DNA of 64,000 nucleotides from Bifidobacterium lemurum (GCF_014898175.1 NZ_CP062948.1:1426001-1490000), one strand, 5' to 3'; positions 53,638-63,016 are shown, counted from the first letter of the stretch. A program made the numbers and translations. The notes: generated by a model from the sequence alone, not told the origin.

Positions 53638-55644
53638 TTACACGCGGGTGGCCACGCGTCGTATGCCGATGACGCACAGGCCGGTGGCGAAGAGCAGCAC
53701 GCATACCGCGGCCGGAGCGCTCCAGTCGGCGCCGGTGGCGGGCAGCGGGTCTTCGTCGGACGCCGTGGCGTCCTTGGGGGAATCGGTGGGCTCTTCGGGG
53801 CTCTCGGGATCCTCAGGTGTGTCGGACGGATCACGATCGGTGGTGAACGCCTTGATCATCACGTTGCCGATGGAGATGCTCGGCTCATCCTCTCCGTTTT
53901 CGTTGAGTTCGGAGGTCATGAACTGCGCGATCGTATCGTCGCTGCTGGGGAAGGTGCCCGTGCCGGGTTCGATTGATGCGGCGTCGGTCCAAGTGACGCC
54001 ATCATCTTGGGAGACGTAGCTCTGTCCGGCGCTCACCTTGGCCTCCTGATGCAGGGTGTAGTCGGAATAGTCGTAGTCCGTTGCGGCTGCTTCTATCGGT
54101 ACGTAGCGCCCGTCTCGTCCTTCGATCGTTTCGACCACGGAGAATCGCTCGCCGGCCTCAAGCGCGACCGGGTTATCCAAGACCAGCGTGTGGTATCCGG
54201 CGTACTCCACAACCTCGGTGCCGTTGGCCACCAGCGTGCCGTCAGTGGGGGATGCCGAGTCGGCGTTCAACCGGTACACCTCATAAGATACTTTGGATCC
54301 GGGGTTGGCTGTGACGGCGGAGATGGCCTCAAGCTGTTCGGTGCCTTGGGTGGTGAACACGTTGGCGATGCGCGCCTTGTTTCCCCATTCGCCAGGATAG
54401 AAGATGTAGTAACTCGATGTGCTGAGGAAGTCGTACTGGTAGTTGTGATCGTAGGAGAACGTTCTGCTTGAATCCTGTGGCACGTCGGCTTGGTACGTGG
54501 AGGCTTGGCTGATTGTCATGTCGTAGTATGACAGATAGAAATAGCCTTCCTTCAAGGAGTCGATGTCGGTGCCCCAACTGTTTTTGACAATCCACGCGCC
54601 GTTGCCGGGAGGCATGGTCGTGAAATTGGAAGCGGGATAGTTGTCGTTCCAGCCCACGATAGTCACGCCGTGGTTTGCCACGGTGCTCCCATCTTCCGAA
54701 GTGACGTAGCGGCCAACGTACTGTGCGGCGTTATCGACGTTATAGTCCTTCGAATACAAGGTGGCGTAGTATCCTAGCGAGACGGCGCCGGTGTCCATCA
54801 GCGCGCGTTTGATGGCGTCCGTTGCCGCAGGGTCGTATTCGTAGTATTCGGTGTAGTCGGTGATATCCGGAGTGATGGCAATCTTGAATGTGGCAGGAAG
54901 GGGCAGATAGTCGATATTCTGCACGTGCACCTGCGAGAGCGTGCGCAACTCGTCGCTCAAAGCGGCGTCTGGGGAGTAGTTCGGAGACTCCGTGTCGGGG
55001 ATGAGGCTGTACGGTATCTCGCTTTCGGTGGTCGCTCCTTGCCAGCTGCTCAGCGTGTTGGTGGCTTGCAAATCATTTCCACCGAAGTTCAGCACCATCT
55101 GATTGAGCGGCAGAGCGTTTTCGCCGCTGGTGATGAAAGAGGTTCCTTCGCCGATTTGGTCACTCAGATCCATGGGCGAAGTGAGCAAATCGGTCGACTT
55201 GTAGGTCTCTTGCGACATGGGCGTGTAAGAGAACCAGGCGAGCTGCAGTTCGGAGAGGTCCGGCTCGGTCCCGTCGGTGACGGCGCCTTGCTTGATGAGA
55301 TTGCTTTCCAGCGAGGCGAGCGTTCCGAAGGCCCAGCAGGTGCCCCAGTATCCCTGGTTTTTGACCGATGTGGATTGGCCTTCCTTACGCAGATCATACG
55401 ACGCGGGCAGGTCCGCGATGGCGCTCGGCTGGTCCGGGTCGTAGTTGTATAAAGCCTGCAGGTTGGGGTTGGCGTGCAGGCCAGCGGAGCCTCTTTGCGT
55501 GGTGTCGAGGTTCGTGATGGAGCCGGTTGCGTCGTCGGTGAATCCCAGGTCGGTGGGGTCGGCGAATGCCGTTGGGGCGATGCCGGCGCAGGTGAGGATC
55601 GTCGCGCTCAATGCCGCGATGGCCGCTCTGCCGAGATGCTTCAT
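53638..55644 (-). CDS. Sortase-anchored papain-family (C1) cysteine protease
   Basis: The 668-residue protein starts at ATG 55644 behind AAGGAAC, at the beginning of a signal peptide (KHLGRAAIAALSATILTCAG). The protease domain has the oxyanion Gln97, catalytic Cys103 (KNQGYWGTCWAFGTLASLES), His325 (VANHGVTIVGW) and Asn355 (WIVKNSWGTD). A beta-rich, lectin-like region follows (about residues 370-590), then a Pro/Ser/Asp linker, LPATG, a membrane helix and RRVATRV. It should be covalently attached to the cell wall and act on extracellular proteins. Similar catalytic domains occur in clostridial surface proteases. No inhibitor or chaperone gene is adjacent. Confidence 0.92.
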   Translation of the reverse strand: MKHLGRAAIAALSATILTCAGIAPTAFADPTDLGFTDDATGSITNLDTTQRGSAGLHANPNLQALYNYDPDQPSAIADLPASYDLRKEGQSTSVKNQGYWGTCWAFGTLASLESNLIKQGAVTDGTEPDLSELQLAWFSYTPMSQETYKSTDLLTSPMDLSDQIGEGTSFITSGENALPLNQMVLNFGGNDLQATNTLSSWQGATTESEIPYSLIPDTESPNYSPDAALSDELRTLSQVHVQNIDYLPLPATFKIAITPDITDYTEYYEYDPAATDAIKRALMDTGAVSLGYYATLYSKDYNVDNAAQYVGRYVTSEDGSTVANHGVTIVGWNDNYPASNFTTMPPGNGAWIVKNSWGTDIDSLKEGYFYLSYYDMTISQASTYQADVPQDSSRTFSYDHNYQYDFLSTSSYYIFYPGEWGNKARIANVFTTQGTEQLEAISAVTANPGSKVSYEVYRLNADSASPTDGTLVANGTEVVEYAGYHTLVLDNPVALEAGERFSVVETIEGRDGRYVPIEAAATDYDYSDYTLHQEAKVSAGQSYVSQDDGVTWTDAASIEPGTGTFPSSDDTIAQFMTSELNENGEDEPSISIGNVMIKAFTTDRDPSDTPEDPESPEEPTDSPKDATASDEDPLPATGADWSAPAAVCVLLFATGLCVIGIRRVATRV

Positions 55645-56359
55645 ATGGTGTTCCTTGATGTCGGGTTGGATGATGGTGCTGTATGCCCCGGGGAATCTCG
55701 ACAGGCGTGGTCGTCTGATGAAAAGGGGGCAATGCTGATGCAGTTTACGGCTTGAATGCGTCGTATGCAACTACCGGCGGGGTGCACGGGGGTATGGAGA
55801 AAGGGTTATTGCGCCGAATCTCCGGTTGAGAGAGCCTCCTTATATTCGAAGGCTGTTCCGATGGCGGCGCGCGAGATATGCGACACGCCGCGTGATGTTC
55901 GCAGATGGATGGAAACGAACATCGGTCCCGTTCGATATGAACAATAACGGCCGTCGGAGAGACCGTCGGGAACATGATGCGAACACTTAGGATAAAAACC
56001 GCACATCATAGGGGCGCGGCTTGCACATGGGCCGGCGGGTGAATACATTATGAGATACAAGAACAGAACAGAGCAGAGCCCACAAAAAGTGTATGGTCAA
56101 GAGGACTGTTACGTTGGACGGGCATTGGAAAGACTTACCGTTACAACGATGATGTTGTGCAGAGATTCTGCTCCAGTTGTTCTTGTAGAGGAAGCCCCGC
56201 TCCGGCGGGGCTTTTCTCATGTTCGGTCCGAATCGCCCACCCGTATCGGCACGATGGTGGGGGAAGGGTCTTCGCTAAGATGCGGTCGCGTGGGGCGGAA
56301 GCGGATTCCGCCCATATGGAAGGCCGTTTGGGGCGGGATATTCAAAACGGAAGAGACCG
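55645..56359. other. Gene-free region with an isolated terminator
   Basis: No convincing gene is seen in these 715 bp; short frames present are Arg- or Ser-rich shadows. The segment 56050-56216 ends in an intrinsic terminator and contains AT-rich sequence near 56044 (ACATTATGAGATAC), so a small RNA of roughly 150 nt is possible. Confidence 0.45.
56194..56217 (+). terminator. Intrinsic terminator without an assigned upstream gene
   Basis: GCCCCGC (56194-56200) pairs with GCGGGGC (56205-56211) around TCCG and is followed by TTTTCTC. It lies upstream of the MATE gene in its direction of transcription. Confidence 0.75.
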
Positions 56360-57820
56360 ATGGATAACACGTTGTTCGAACATGCGCCGGTTCCGCGCGC
56401 GTACTTCTCATTGGCGCTGCCGGTGGTATGCAGCATGCTGGTCACGCTGGTGTACAACGCCGTCGACACCTACTTCATCGCGCATACCGGCAACACCGAC
56501 ATGGTGGCCGGGGTTTCGCTCGCCGCACCGGTGTTCACCGCCATGATCGCCCTAGGTGACCTGTTCGGCCTCGGCGGCAGTTCGGTGATCTCCCGCCTGT
56601 TCGGCCAGCGCCGCCATGCGGACGCGAAGCGGCTGAGCGTGTTCACGTTCTACGCCGCGATTCTCACCGGTTTGCTGGTGATCGTGCTGGGCTTCGCCTT
56701 CGAGGAGCCCATCCTCACCATGCTCGGCGCGGACCCCTCGACGATGCCGCACGCCTCGGCCTACTACCGGTGGATCATCGCGGCCGCGCCGTTCATCATC
56801 CTTTCGATGGGGCCCGGCAACACGTTGCGCGCGGCCGGTCTGCCCTTGCCCTCCATGCTGGGCACGGTGATCGGCACGGTGGTGAACATCGTGCTCAACC
56901 CCCTGTTCATCCAGGTGTTCGGATGGGGCGCCGCCGGCTCCGCGGCCGCGACTTTCGTGGCGAATGTCGTCGGCGATATCTACTTCATATGGGTGCTGGT
57001 CCGTCGCTGCGACAGCCTCTCCATCGACCCGCGCCTACTGTGGCGGCGTGATGGCGAAGACCAGAGCGCCGGTGCCGACGTGGCCAAGACGATCCCCGCG
57101 GACGCGGCCACGGCTCAGACCGCCGTCTCCGCGAAGCGCCGACGCGCGCGTTTCGCCGTTCCCGCCAATCTGATCGGCCAGGTGGTCGCCATCGGCGTGC
57201 CCGCCTCGCTGACCAACATCACGCAAAGCATCGGCGTGATCCTCGTCAACCTGTTCCTGCTGCCGTACGGCAACGACGCGGTGGCGGCCATGGGCATCGC
57301 GCTGAAAATCGTGATGATCGCGGTGCTGATTCTCGTCGGATTCGCATTCGGCGCGCAGCCGCTGATCGGTTACGCCTACGGCGGCGGCCATATGCGCCGT
57401 CTTGCGAGCATCCTGCGTTTCGCCTACGGATTCCAATGCGCGCTGGCGTTGGTCATGACCGCGACGCTGTGGCTGGGGGCGCGACTGCTGATGGGATTCT
57501 TCATCGACGACCCCACCATCATCGACCTTGGCACCGGCATGCTGCGCGTGCAGCTGCTCAGCACGGTATGCGTGGCCGTGGTGCTGGTCACCACCGCCAC
57601 CTTCCAGTCCGCGGGCAAGGCCGTGGGCGCGCTGATTCTGGCGGTGAGCCGCCAGGGCGTGATGCTGCTCGCCACGCTGGTCATCGGCGAGCGGGTGGCC
57701 GGATACCACGGTGTGATCGCCGCGCAGGCTTTCGCGGATCTGGCCACGGCCGTGCTTGCCGTGGCGCTGTTCGCCGTGATGCTGCGCCCGCTGCTCGGCA
57801 TATGGAAACGCCCCGCCTGA
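56360..57820 (+). CDS. MATE-family multidrug/metabolite efflux transporter
   Basis: The 486-residue protein has about 12 membrane segments in two homologous halves. Family features include ALPVVCSMLVTLVYNAVDTY near the start, SSVISRLFGQRRHADAKRLS in the first half and FAFGAQPLIGYAYGGGHMRR in the second. The central loop (residues about 225-270) is long and Ala/Arg-rich. MATE proteins export cationic drugs or metabolites against sodium or protons. The start ATG lacks a strong ribosome site; AAACGGAAGAGA lies 5 bp upstream. Confidence 0.93.
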   Translation: MDNTLFEHAPVPRAYFSLALPVVCSMLVTLVYNAVDTYFIAHTGNTDMVAGVSLAAPVFTAMIALGDLFGLGGSSVISRLFGQRRHADAKRLSVFTFYAAILTGLLVIVLGFAFEEPILTMLGADPSTMPHASAYYRWIIAAAPFIILSMGPGNTLRAAGLPLPSMLGTVIGTVVNIVLNPLFIQVFGWGAAGSAAATFVANVVGDIYFIWVLVRRCDSLSIDPRLLWRRDGEDQSAGADVAKTIPADAATAQTAVSAKRRRARFAVPANLIGQVVAIGVPASLTNITQSIGVILVNLFLLPYGNDAVAAMGIALKIVMIAVLILVGFAFGAQPLIGYAYGGGHMRRLASILRFAYGFQCALALVMTATLWLGARLLMGFFIDDPTIIDLGTGMLRVQLLSTVCVAVVLVTTATFQSAGKAVGALILAVSRQGVMLLATLVIGERVAGYHGVIAAQAFADLATAVLAVALFAVMLRPLLGIWKRPA

Positions 57821-57877
57821 GCGCGAAAGGCGCGTCAAGCGGGGCGTGCGTTTACGGTTCGGCTGGTATACCCGGCG

Positions 57878-58741
57878 TTACTCCAACGTGGGGATGTCGG
57901 TGGTGTATTCGGCCAGCCACTGCTCCTGCAGCGCCGCCAGCGTGCCGTCCTCGATCAGCGCGTTCACCGCGTCGGTGACGGCGTCGGTCAGCACCGAATC
58001 CTTCGGCAGCACGATGCCCATGCCCTGAGGATCCTCGGAATCGGGGATCTGGCCGAGCACCACGCCGTTCTCCACCTGGCCGGATTCCACGATGTTCACC
58101 GCGGTGGGGGAGTCGACCACCAACGCGTCGATCTGGTTGGCGGCCAGCGCCTGGGCCAGCATGGCGTTGTCGTTGAAGGTCTGGATGTCGTCCTTGATGA
58201 GTTCCTTGGCGAAGTCATAGCTGGTGGTGCCAACCATGGCGCCGATGGTGGCGTCCTTCAGCTCGTCGATCGACGTGGCGGAGGCGTACGGGGAATCCTG
58301 TCGCACCACCACGGCCTGCGTCGGGTTGTAGTAGCTCGGGGAGAAATCGACCGCCTGCTTGCGCTCATCGGTGATGGAGAACTGCTGGATGTTGAGATCC
58401 CAATCCTTGGCGCCCGGCGCGATGGCCGCGTCGAAAGTGGTGCGCACCCACTGCACGTCATCCTCGCTGAAGCCGAGCTGTTCGGCCACGGCGTAGGCGA
58501 CGGCCGCCTCATAGCCCTCGCCGGATTCGGGATCGTCGTTCAGCACCCACGGCGTGTAGGCGGGGTCGCCGGTGGCGATGGTCAGCGTGCCGGGGGTGAC
58601 GGTCTGCTGCGTGATATCGCTGGAATCGACGTTGGCGTCGGTGGCGGTGTCGTTGGTCGTGCCGCAGGCGGCGGGCAGCAGCAGGGCCGTGGCCGCCACG
58701 GCGGCGGCTGCGGCGCGCAGGACTTGGGTTTTGACGGACAT
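57878..58741 (-). CDS. Polar amino-acid ABC transporter substrate-binding lipoprotein
   Basis: The 287-residue protein starts at ATG 58741 behind GAGGAGA. A signal peptide with lipobox (LLLPAACGTT) precedes the family 3 binding fold: LTIATGDPAYTPWVLNDDPE, then AVDFSPSYYNPTQAVVV and IGAMVGTTSYDF. It binds a polar amino acid, cystine or a related compound at the cell surface. No permease or ATPase gene is adjacent, so it must work with a transporter encoded elsewhere. Confidence 0.9.
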   Translation of the reverse strand: MSVKTQVLRAAAAAVAATALLLPAACGTTNDTATDANVDSSDITQQTVTPGTLTIATGDPAYTPWVLNDDPESGEGYEAAVAYAVAEQLGFSEDDVQWVRTTFDAAIAPGAKDWDLNIQQFSITDERKQAVDFSPSYYNPTQAVVVRQDSPYASATSIDELKDATIGAMVGTTSYDFAKELIKDDIQTFNDNAMLAQALAANQIDALVVDSPTAVNIVESGQVENGVVLGQIPDSEDPQGMGIVLPKDSVLTDAVTDAVNALIEDGTLAALQEQWLAEYTTDIPTLE

Positions 58742-58852
58742 GGCCGTCTCCTCTCTCTTAAGCATGGCGGGCGGTGCCATGCGGTGGTTCGATCTGGAAA
58801 AATCCGACAAACAACGAGATTAACGCGCGTATGTAACGAACACGTCGCACGG

Positions 58853-58873
58853 GTTATCGTATGTAGTGATAAC
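58853..58873. promoter_or_regulatory. Inverted repeat between divergent genes
   Basis: GTTATC (58853-58858) and GATAAC (58868-58873) are separated by 9 bp in the 200-bp gap between the binding lipoprotein and nucleosidase genes. It could be an operator. Confidence 0.3.
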
Positions 58874-58941
58874 GCGTGGCAAACCGGCGGAATAACGACG
58901 CCGGCGCGCGCGTGCGGAACACGGCGATTCAGGAGGCGGAT

Positions 58942-59700
58942 ATGACGGTGCGTGTGGCGGTGGTCACGGCGTTGGAGAAAGAGGCGGAGCTGTTCTTCGA
59001 AGCTCTCGGGACGAACGGCGAGACGCGTTATGGCATGCATACCGCGGCCGGGCGGTACCATGACGTGGAACTCGCGGTGGCGGTGGCGGGTATGGGCATT
59101 GTGAACACGGCCGCCGCGGCGCAATATCTGATCATGGAGCACCGGCCTGACGCGTTGGTGTTCTCTGGCATCGCCGGCGGACTCAATCCGCGTATGGACA
59201 TCGACGATATCGTCATCGGCGAGCGCGTGATCTATTTGGGGGCGGATACGGCGTTGATCGCCGAGTCCGAGCCGTATCTGGAGGAATTCGCGTCGAGCGC
59301 CCCCTTGGTGGAGCGGGCGGCGCGCGTGTTGGACGCGCGCGGGCTGCGTCGTGTGGAATCGGTCGCCGAGCATGGCGACACCACGATGTTCGTCGAGCCG
59401 AAGCCCTCACACACGCAGCCGACGTATGTAGTCGGCACGGTGGCCTCAAGCATCACCTTCAATACGGCTCCGGCCGATCTCGACCGATCCGTGGCGTTCC
59501 ATCACGCCGATTGCGAGGAGATGGAGGGCGTGGCGGCCGCGCAGATCGCGGCCAAGGCCGGCGTCGACTGTCTGGTGATCCGCTCGCTGAGCAATATGTG
59601 CGGGGAATCGTATGAGCAGCTCGACGGGCGCGACACGGACCTCCGCCGCAGCGCTCGTCTGGTGGCGGGCGTGGTGCTGGAGATGCTGGAGGGGATGTAG
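58942..59700 (+). CDS. mtnN: 5'-methylthioadenosine/S-adenosylhomocysteine nucleosidase
   Basis: The 252-residue protein starts at ATG 58942 behind AGGAGG. The phosphorylase fold is recognisable: VAVVTALEKEAELFFEAL, VFSGIAGGLNPRMDIDDIVIG, the substrate-binding Met-Glu in EEMEGVAAAQIA and the late catalytic Asp region IRSLSNMCGES. In typical MTAN the last motif is SDxA; here it reads SNMC, so the catalytic Asp is replaced by Asn at that position. The enzyme hydrolyses MTA and SAH in methionine recycling; a different nucleoside substrate cannot be excluded. Confidence 0.82.
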   Translation: MTVRVAVVTALEKEAELFFEALGTNGETRYGMHTAAGRYHDVELAVAVAGMGIVNTAAAAQYLIMEHRPDALVFSGIAGGLNPRMDIDDIVIGERVIYLGADTALIAESEPYLEEFASSAPLVERAARVLDARGLRRVESVAEHGDTTMFVEPKPSHTQPTYVVGTVASSITFNTAPADLDRSVAFHHADCEEMEGVAAAQIAAKAGVDCLVIRSLSNMCGESYEQLDGRDTDLRRSARLVAGVVLEMLEGM

Positions 59701-59706
59701 CCGCGT

Positions 59707-60720
59707 CTACGCGTAGATGTTGCGCGGGCGCATGTCCTCGGGCAGGCCGTCGAGCAGAATCGCCACCGAGCCCTCCTCGAACACGGAACGGATGCCCGCG
59801 GCCAGCAGCGGGGCCACCGACAGCACGGTCATATTGGGCAGGCGCTTCTCTTCGGCGATCGGCACGGTGTCCATGAACACGATCTCGCGCGCGCCGCACT
59901 GCGACAGTCGTTCAATCGCCGGACCGGACAGCAGGCCGTGGGTGGCCACCAGCGTCACCGACTTGGCGCCGGAGTCCTTCAGCGTGCGCACCGCCTCGCA
60001 GATGGTTCCGGCGGTGTCGATCATATCGTCGACCACCACGCAGTCACGGCCGTTCACGTCGCCGATGATGCCATGCGCCTCGGCATGGTTCGGACGGGTG
60101 ATGTCGCGCTGCTTGTGGATGAAGGCCAGCGGCAGATTGCCGAGCTTGCGGGCCCACTGCTCGCTCACCTTGATTCGGCCGGCGTCCGGGGAGACGACCG
60201 TGGTGTTCTCCAATGGCAAAGCGCCGCGCACGTAGTCGATGAGCACGGGCGTGGCGGTCAGATGGTCCACCGGCCCGTCGAAGAATCCCTGCTCCTGCGT
60301 GGCGTGCAGGTCGACCGTCATGATGCGGTCCGCGCCGGCTGTCTTGAACAGGTCGAAGATCAGACGGGCGGTGATGGGCTCGCGGCCCTGATGCTTCTTG
60401 TCCTGGCGCGAATAGCCGAGGAACGGCGCGACCACGGTGATCGAACGGGCGGAGGCGCGCTTGAGCGAATCGATCATGATGAGCTGTTCCATGATCCACT
60501 TGTTGAGGTCGCCCGCATGGCACTGCAGCACGAACACGTCCGCGCCGCGCACCGGCTCGGAGAAACGCACGTACATCTCGCCGTTCGCGAAGTCGTAGGC
60601 CGTGGTCTCGAGGATGTCGACGCCGAGGTATGAGGCGACCTCGTCCGCGAGTTCCGGGTATGCCCGCCCCGTGACCAAAGCGAGTCGCTTATCCGGCGTG
60701 CCTTCAAGAATGGTCGACAT
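59707..60720 (-). CDS. prs: Ribose-phosphate pyrophosphokinase
   Basis: The 337-residue enzyme makes PRPP from ribose-5-phosphate and ATP. Signatures include the ATP loop around YSRQDKKHQGREPITA, VDLHATQEQGFFDGPVDHL, VVSPDAGRIKVSEQWA and the PRPP-binding CVVVDDMIDTAGTICEA. The length is slightly above the usual 315 residues. It converges on the nucleosidase gene with a 6-bp gap and is divergent from rpsF. Confidence 0.96.
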   Translation of the reverse strand: MSTILEGTPDKRLALVTGRAYPELADEVASYLGVDILETTAYDFANGEMYVRFSEPVRGADVFVLQCHAGDLNKWIMEQLIMIDSLKRASARSITVVAPFLGYSRQDKKHQGREPITARLIFDLFKTAGADRIMTVDLHATQEQGFFDGPVDHLTATPVLIDYVRGALPLENTTVVSPDAGRIKVSEQWARKLGNLPLAFIHKQRDITRPNHAEAHGIIGDVNGRDCVVVDDMIDTAGTICEAVRTLKDSGAKSVTLVATHGLLSGPAIERLSQCGAREIVFMDTVPIAEEKRLPNMTVLSVAPLLAAGIRSVFEEGSVAILLDGLPEDMRPRNIYA

Positions 60721-60936
60721 GTCCTATCCCTCTACATGGTTGGATCGATGGCCGGTCTGTTCCGCGCCGTAGTCCAGTGTACAAGCACCCCCGGCGTGGG
60801 CCGCGCCGTGCGTCCCGACCGTCGCCGCCTGAGGGAGATCCCATCGTCGCGGGGGCGACATATAGTTGGCAAGTTGCCCATAGGGAGCGGCGCGCTCGCG
60901 CCGTGATGTATGGAGCGACATGCAAACACACTCCTG

Positions 60937-60956
60937 CCGCGGAACGTCCGTGGCCG
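60937..60956 (+). promoter_or_regulatory. Possible S6:S18-type leader hairpin before rpsF
   Basis: CCGCGGA (60937-60943) pairs with TCCGTGG (60947-60953) with one G-U pair, and CCG follows, 23 bp before the rpsF ATG. Leaders bound by the S6:S18 pair carry a CCG near a hairpin in this position. The match is suggestive only. Confidence 0.25.
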
Positions 60957-60978
60957 ATTAGTCCGAAGGAGGTGGGTG

Positions 60979-61272
60979 ATGTCTGCACACAAGTACGAAC
61001 TGATGTTCATTGCCGATCCTGAACTGGATGAGCGCGGTCTGAAGAAGCTGACCGAGCAGTATATGGAAATCGTCACCAACGAAGGCGGTTCCGTCGACGA
61101 ACCCGATTACTGGGGACGCCGCAAGCTCGCCTACGAGATCGCCGGCAAGACCGAAGGCAACTATGTCGTGGTGACCTACACCGCCGAGCCCGCGACCAGC
61201 GACGAGCTCGACCGTGTGCTCAACCTCAACGAATCCGTGATCCGTACGAAGATCCTTCGTAAGGACGCCTGA
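60979..61272 (+). CDS. rpsF: 30S ribosomal protein S6
   Basis: The 97-residue protein starts at ATG 60979 behind AAGGAGG. It begins SAHKYELMFIADPELDERGL and contains the family segment DYWGRRKLAYEIAGKTEGNY. S6 binds 16S rRNA with S18 on the 30S platform. It opens the operon rpsF-ssb-rpsR-rplI, a standard order. Confidence 0.98.
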   Translation: MSAHKYELMFIADPELDERGLKKLTEQYMEIVTNEGGSVDEPDYWGRRKLAYEIAGKTEGNYVVVTYTAEPATSDELDRVLNLNESVIRTKILRKDA

Positions 61273-61326
61273 AACCAAGCGTTAAGCAGCTGCAACCAGC
61301 TGGTGTAAAGACAAGAAGGTACCGTC

Positions 61327-61947
61327 ATGGCAGGCGAAACCACCATCACCATCGTGGGCAATCTCACGTCGGATCCCGAGCTGCGAACCATCGGCTCCGG
61401 GGCGACTGTGGCGAGCTTCACCATCGCTTCGACGCCGCGCACGTACAACCGCCAGACCGGCCAGTGGGATGAGGGGCAGGCGTTGTTCATGCGCTGCTCC
61501 GCCTGGCGTGATCTGGCCGACCACTGCGCGCAGAGCCTGACCAAGGGCATGCGCGTGATCGCGACCGGTCGTCTGCAGCAGCGTTCCTATCAGGCGAACG
61601 ACGGTTCCAACCGCACCGTGGTGGAGATGCAGATCGACGAGATCGGTCCCTCCCTGCGGTATGCCACCGCGCAGGTGACCCGTCAGTCGTCCGGTCAGGG
61701 CGGCTTCCAGGGTCGCGGCGCACAGGGCGGCCAGGGCTTCGGCGGCAACGCCGGCGCTGGCTTCGCCGGTGGCAACGGCGGCTATCAGGGTGGCGCCGGA
61801 TATTCCGGCGGCGCCTCCGCCATGCCCTCCAACCCCGCCGCCGCGCCCGCCGCGGATCCGTGGGGCAACGCGGGCGGTTCGGGAGGCTTCTCCACATTCG
61901 GCGGATCCGCCGACTTCGGTGGGGAAAGCGACGAGCCTGAGTTCTAA
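61327..61947 (+). CDS. ssb: Single-stranded DNA-binding protein
   Basis: The 206-residue protein has an OB fold ([55 protein letters not shown]), a Gly-rich linker (about residues 120-185) and the acidic tip ESDEPEF that recruits partner proteins. The tip ends PEF rather than the common PPF/IPF. GAAGGTACC precedes the ATG. Confidence 0.97.
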   Translation: MAGETTITIVGNLTSDPELRTIGSGATVASFTIASTPRTYNRQTGQWDEGQALFMRCSAWRDLADHCAQSLTKGMRVIATGRLQQRSYQANDGSNRTVVEMQIDEIGPSLRYATAQVTRQSSGQGGFQGRGAQGGQGFGGNAGAGFAGGNGGYQGGAGYSGGASAMPSNPAAAPAADPWGNAGGSGGFSTFGGSADFGGESDEPEF

Positions 61948-62000
61948 GCCAGTCCAGCTTACGCAGCGAATATAGATACATAGTTTGTAAGGAGAACATC

Positions 62001-62249
62001 ATGTCACGCAAGAGGCCGCAACCGCCGGTCAAGCCGTTCAAGAAGAAGCCGAACCCGCTGAAGGCGGCGAAGGTCACCGAGATCGATTACAAGGACGTCG
62101 CGCTGCTGCGCAAGTTCATCTCCGATCGCGGCAAGATCCGTTCCCGTCGTATCACCGGTGTGTCCGTGCAGGAGCAGCGTAAGATCTCGAAGGCGATCAA
62201 GAACGCCCGCGAGATGGCCCTGCTGCCGTACGCCACCTCGGGCCGCTGA
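62001..62249 (+). CDS. rpsR: 30S ribosomal protein S18
   Basis: The 82-residue basic protein contains [20 protein letters not shown] and [16 protein letters not shown], the S18 signature. AAGGAGA precedes the ATG. It lacks the Cys zinc ligands of some S18 paralogs. Confidence 0.98.
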   Translation: MSRKRPQPPVKPFKKKPNPLKAAKVTEIDYKDVALLRKFISDRGKIRSRRITGVSVQEQRKISKAIKNAREMALLPYATSGR

Positions 62250-62267
62250 GTTCAGGAGGATTAGAAC

Positions 62268-62714
62268 ATGGCTGATACCAAGGTTATTCTCACCAAGACC
62301 GTCTCCAACCTCGGTCATCCCGGCGACGTCGTCGAGGTCAAGCTCGGCTACGCCCGCAACTACCTGATTCCGCAGGGCCTCGCCTTCGCGTGGACCAAGG
62401 GTGCCGAGGCTCAGATCGCCGCCATGAAGCGCGCCCGTCTGGCCAAGGCCGTCGCCACCCGCGAGGATGCCGTCGCCGCCAAGGACGCCATCGAGGGCAC
62501 CACCGTGACGATCGCCGCCAAGGTCTCCGAGTCCGGCAAGCTGTTCGGTGGCGTGTCCGCCGACGCGATCGCCAAGGCTCTGGCCTCCAAGGCCTCCGTC
62601 GATCCGAAGGCCATCGAGGTCGAGACCATCAAGACCACCGGCGACTTCGCCGCCAAGGTGGCCCTGCACCCGGAGATCACCGCGTCCTTCACCGTGAAGG
62701 TCGTGGCCGAGTGA
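62268..62714 (+). CDS. rplI: 50S ribosomal protein L9
   Basis: The 148-residue protein has the N-terminal domain motif [20 protein letters not shown], a long connecting helix and the C-terminal rRNA-binding domain. It follows rpsR by 18 bp behind AGGAGG and ends the operon. Confidence 0.98.
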   Translation: MADTKVILTKTVSNLGHPGDVVEVKLGYARNYLIPQGLAFAWTKGAEAQIAAMKRARLAKAVATREDAVAAKDAIEGTTVTIAAKVSESGKLFGGVSADAIAKALASKASVDPKAIEVETIKTTGDFAAKVALHPEITASFTVKVVAE

Positions 62715-62770
62715 CGTTGGGCCTTACGGCCTGACCCCATCAGACTGCACAAAGTCTGAGCTTAAGCATC

Positions 62771-62804
62771 GAAAGCCTCCCCGGGCTCGCTTGGGGAGGC
62801 TTTC
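62771..62804 (+). terminator. Terminator after rplI
   Basis: GAAAGCCTCCCC (62771-62782) pairs perfectly with GGGGAGGCTTTC (62793-62804). The T residues lie within the descending arm, and A residues in the ascending arm allow use from either side. Confidence 0.8.
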
Positions 62805-62837
62805 GCATATCCCCATCATGGTCCCTGTGGTGGGTGT

Positions 62838-63016
62838 CCCATCGTGCGGCCCATCGTGCGGCCCATGGTGCGGTCCATGGTGCGGTGTGCCCATGGTGCC
62901 GTACTTTCCATGGTGCGGTGCCTTGAAAACGTTGAAATTCCAACCCACCGCACCATGTAGGCACCGCACCATGGGCACCACCGCACCATGTACCGCACGA
63001 TGGGCGCACCATGGGC
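62838..63016. repeat. Inverted array of CCATGGTGCGG-type 9-mers
   Basis: Six forward copies of AT(G/C)GTGC(G/C)G, starting near 62840, 62852, 62864, 62876, 62892 and 62909, face five reverse copies (CCGCACCATG and variants) between 62947 and 63014. The centre (about 62922-62945, CTTGAAAACGTTGAAATTCC) is not repeated. It fills the gap between rplI and tRNA-Lys. Confidence 0.8.

Noticed and set aside
62838..63016. CRISPR array
   Set aside because: Units are 9-mers in both orientations with variable gaps, there are no constant-length spacers and no cas genes.
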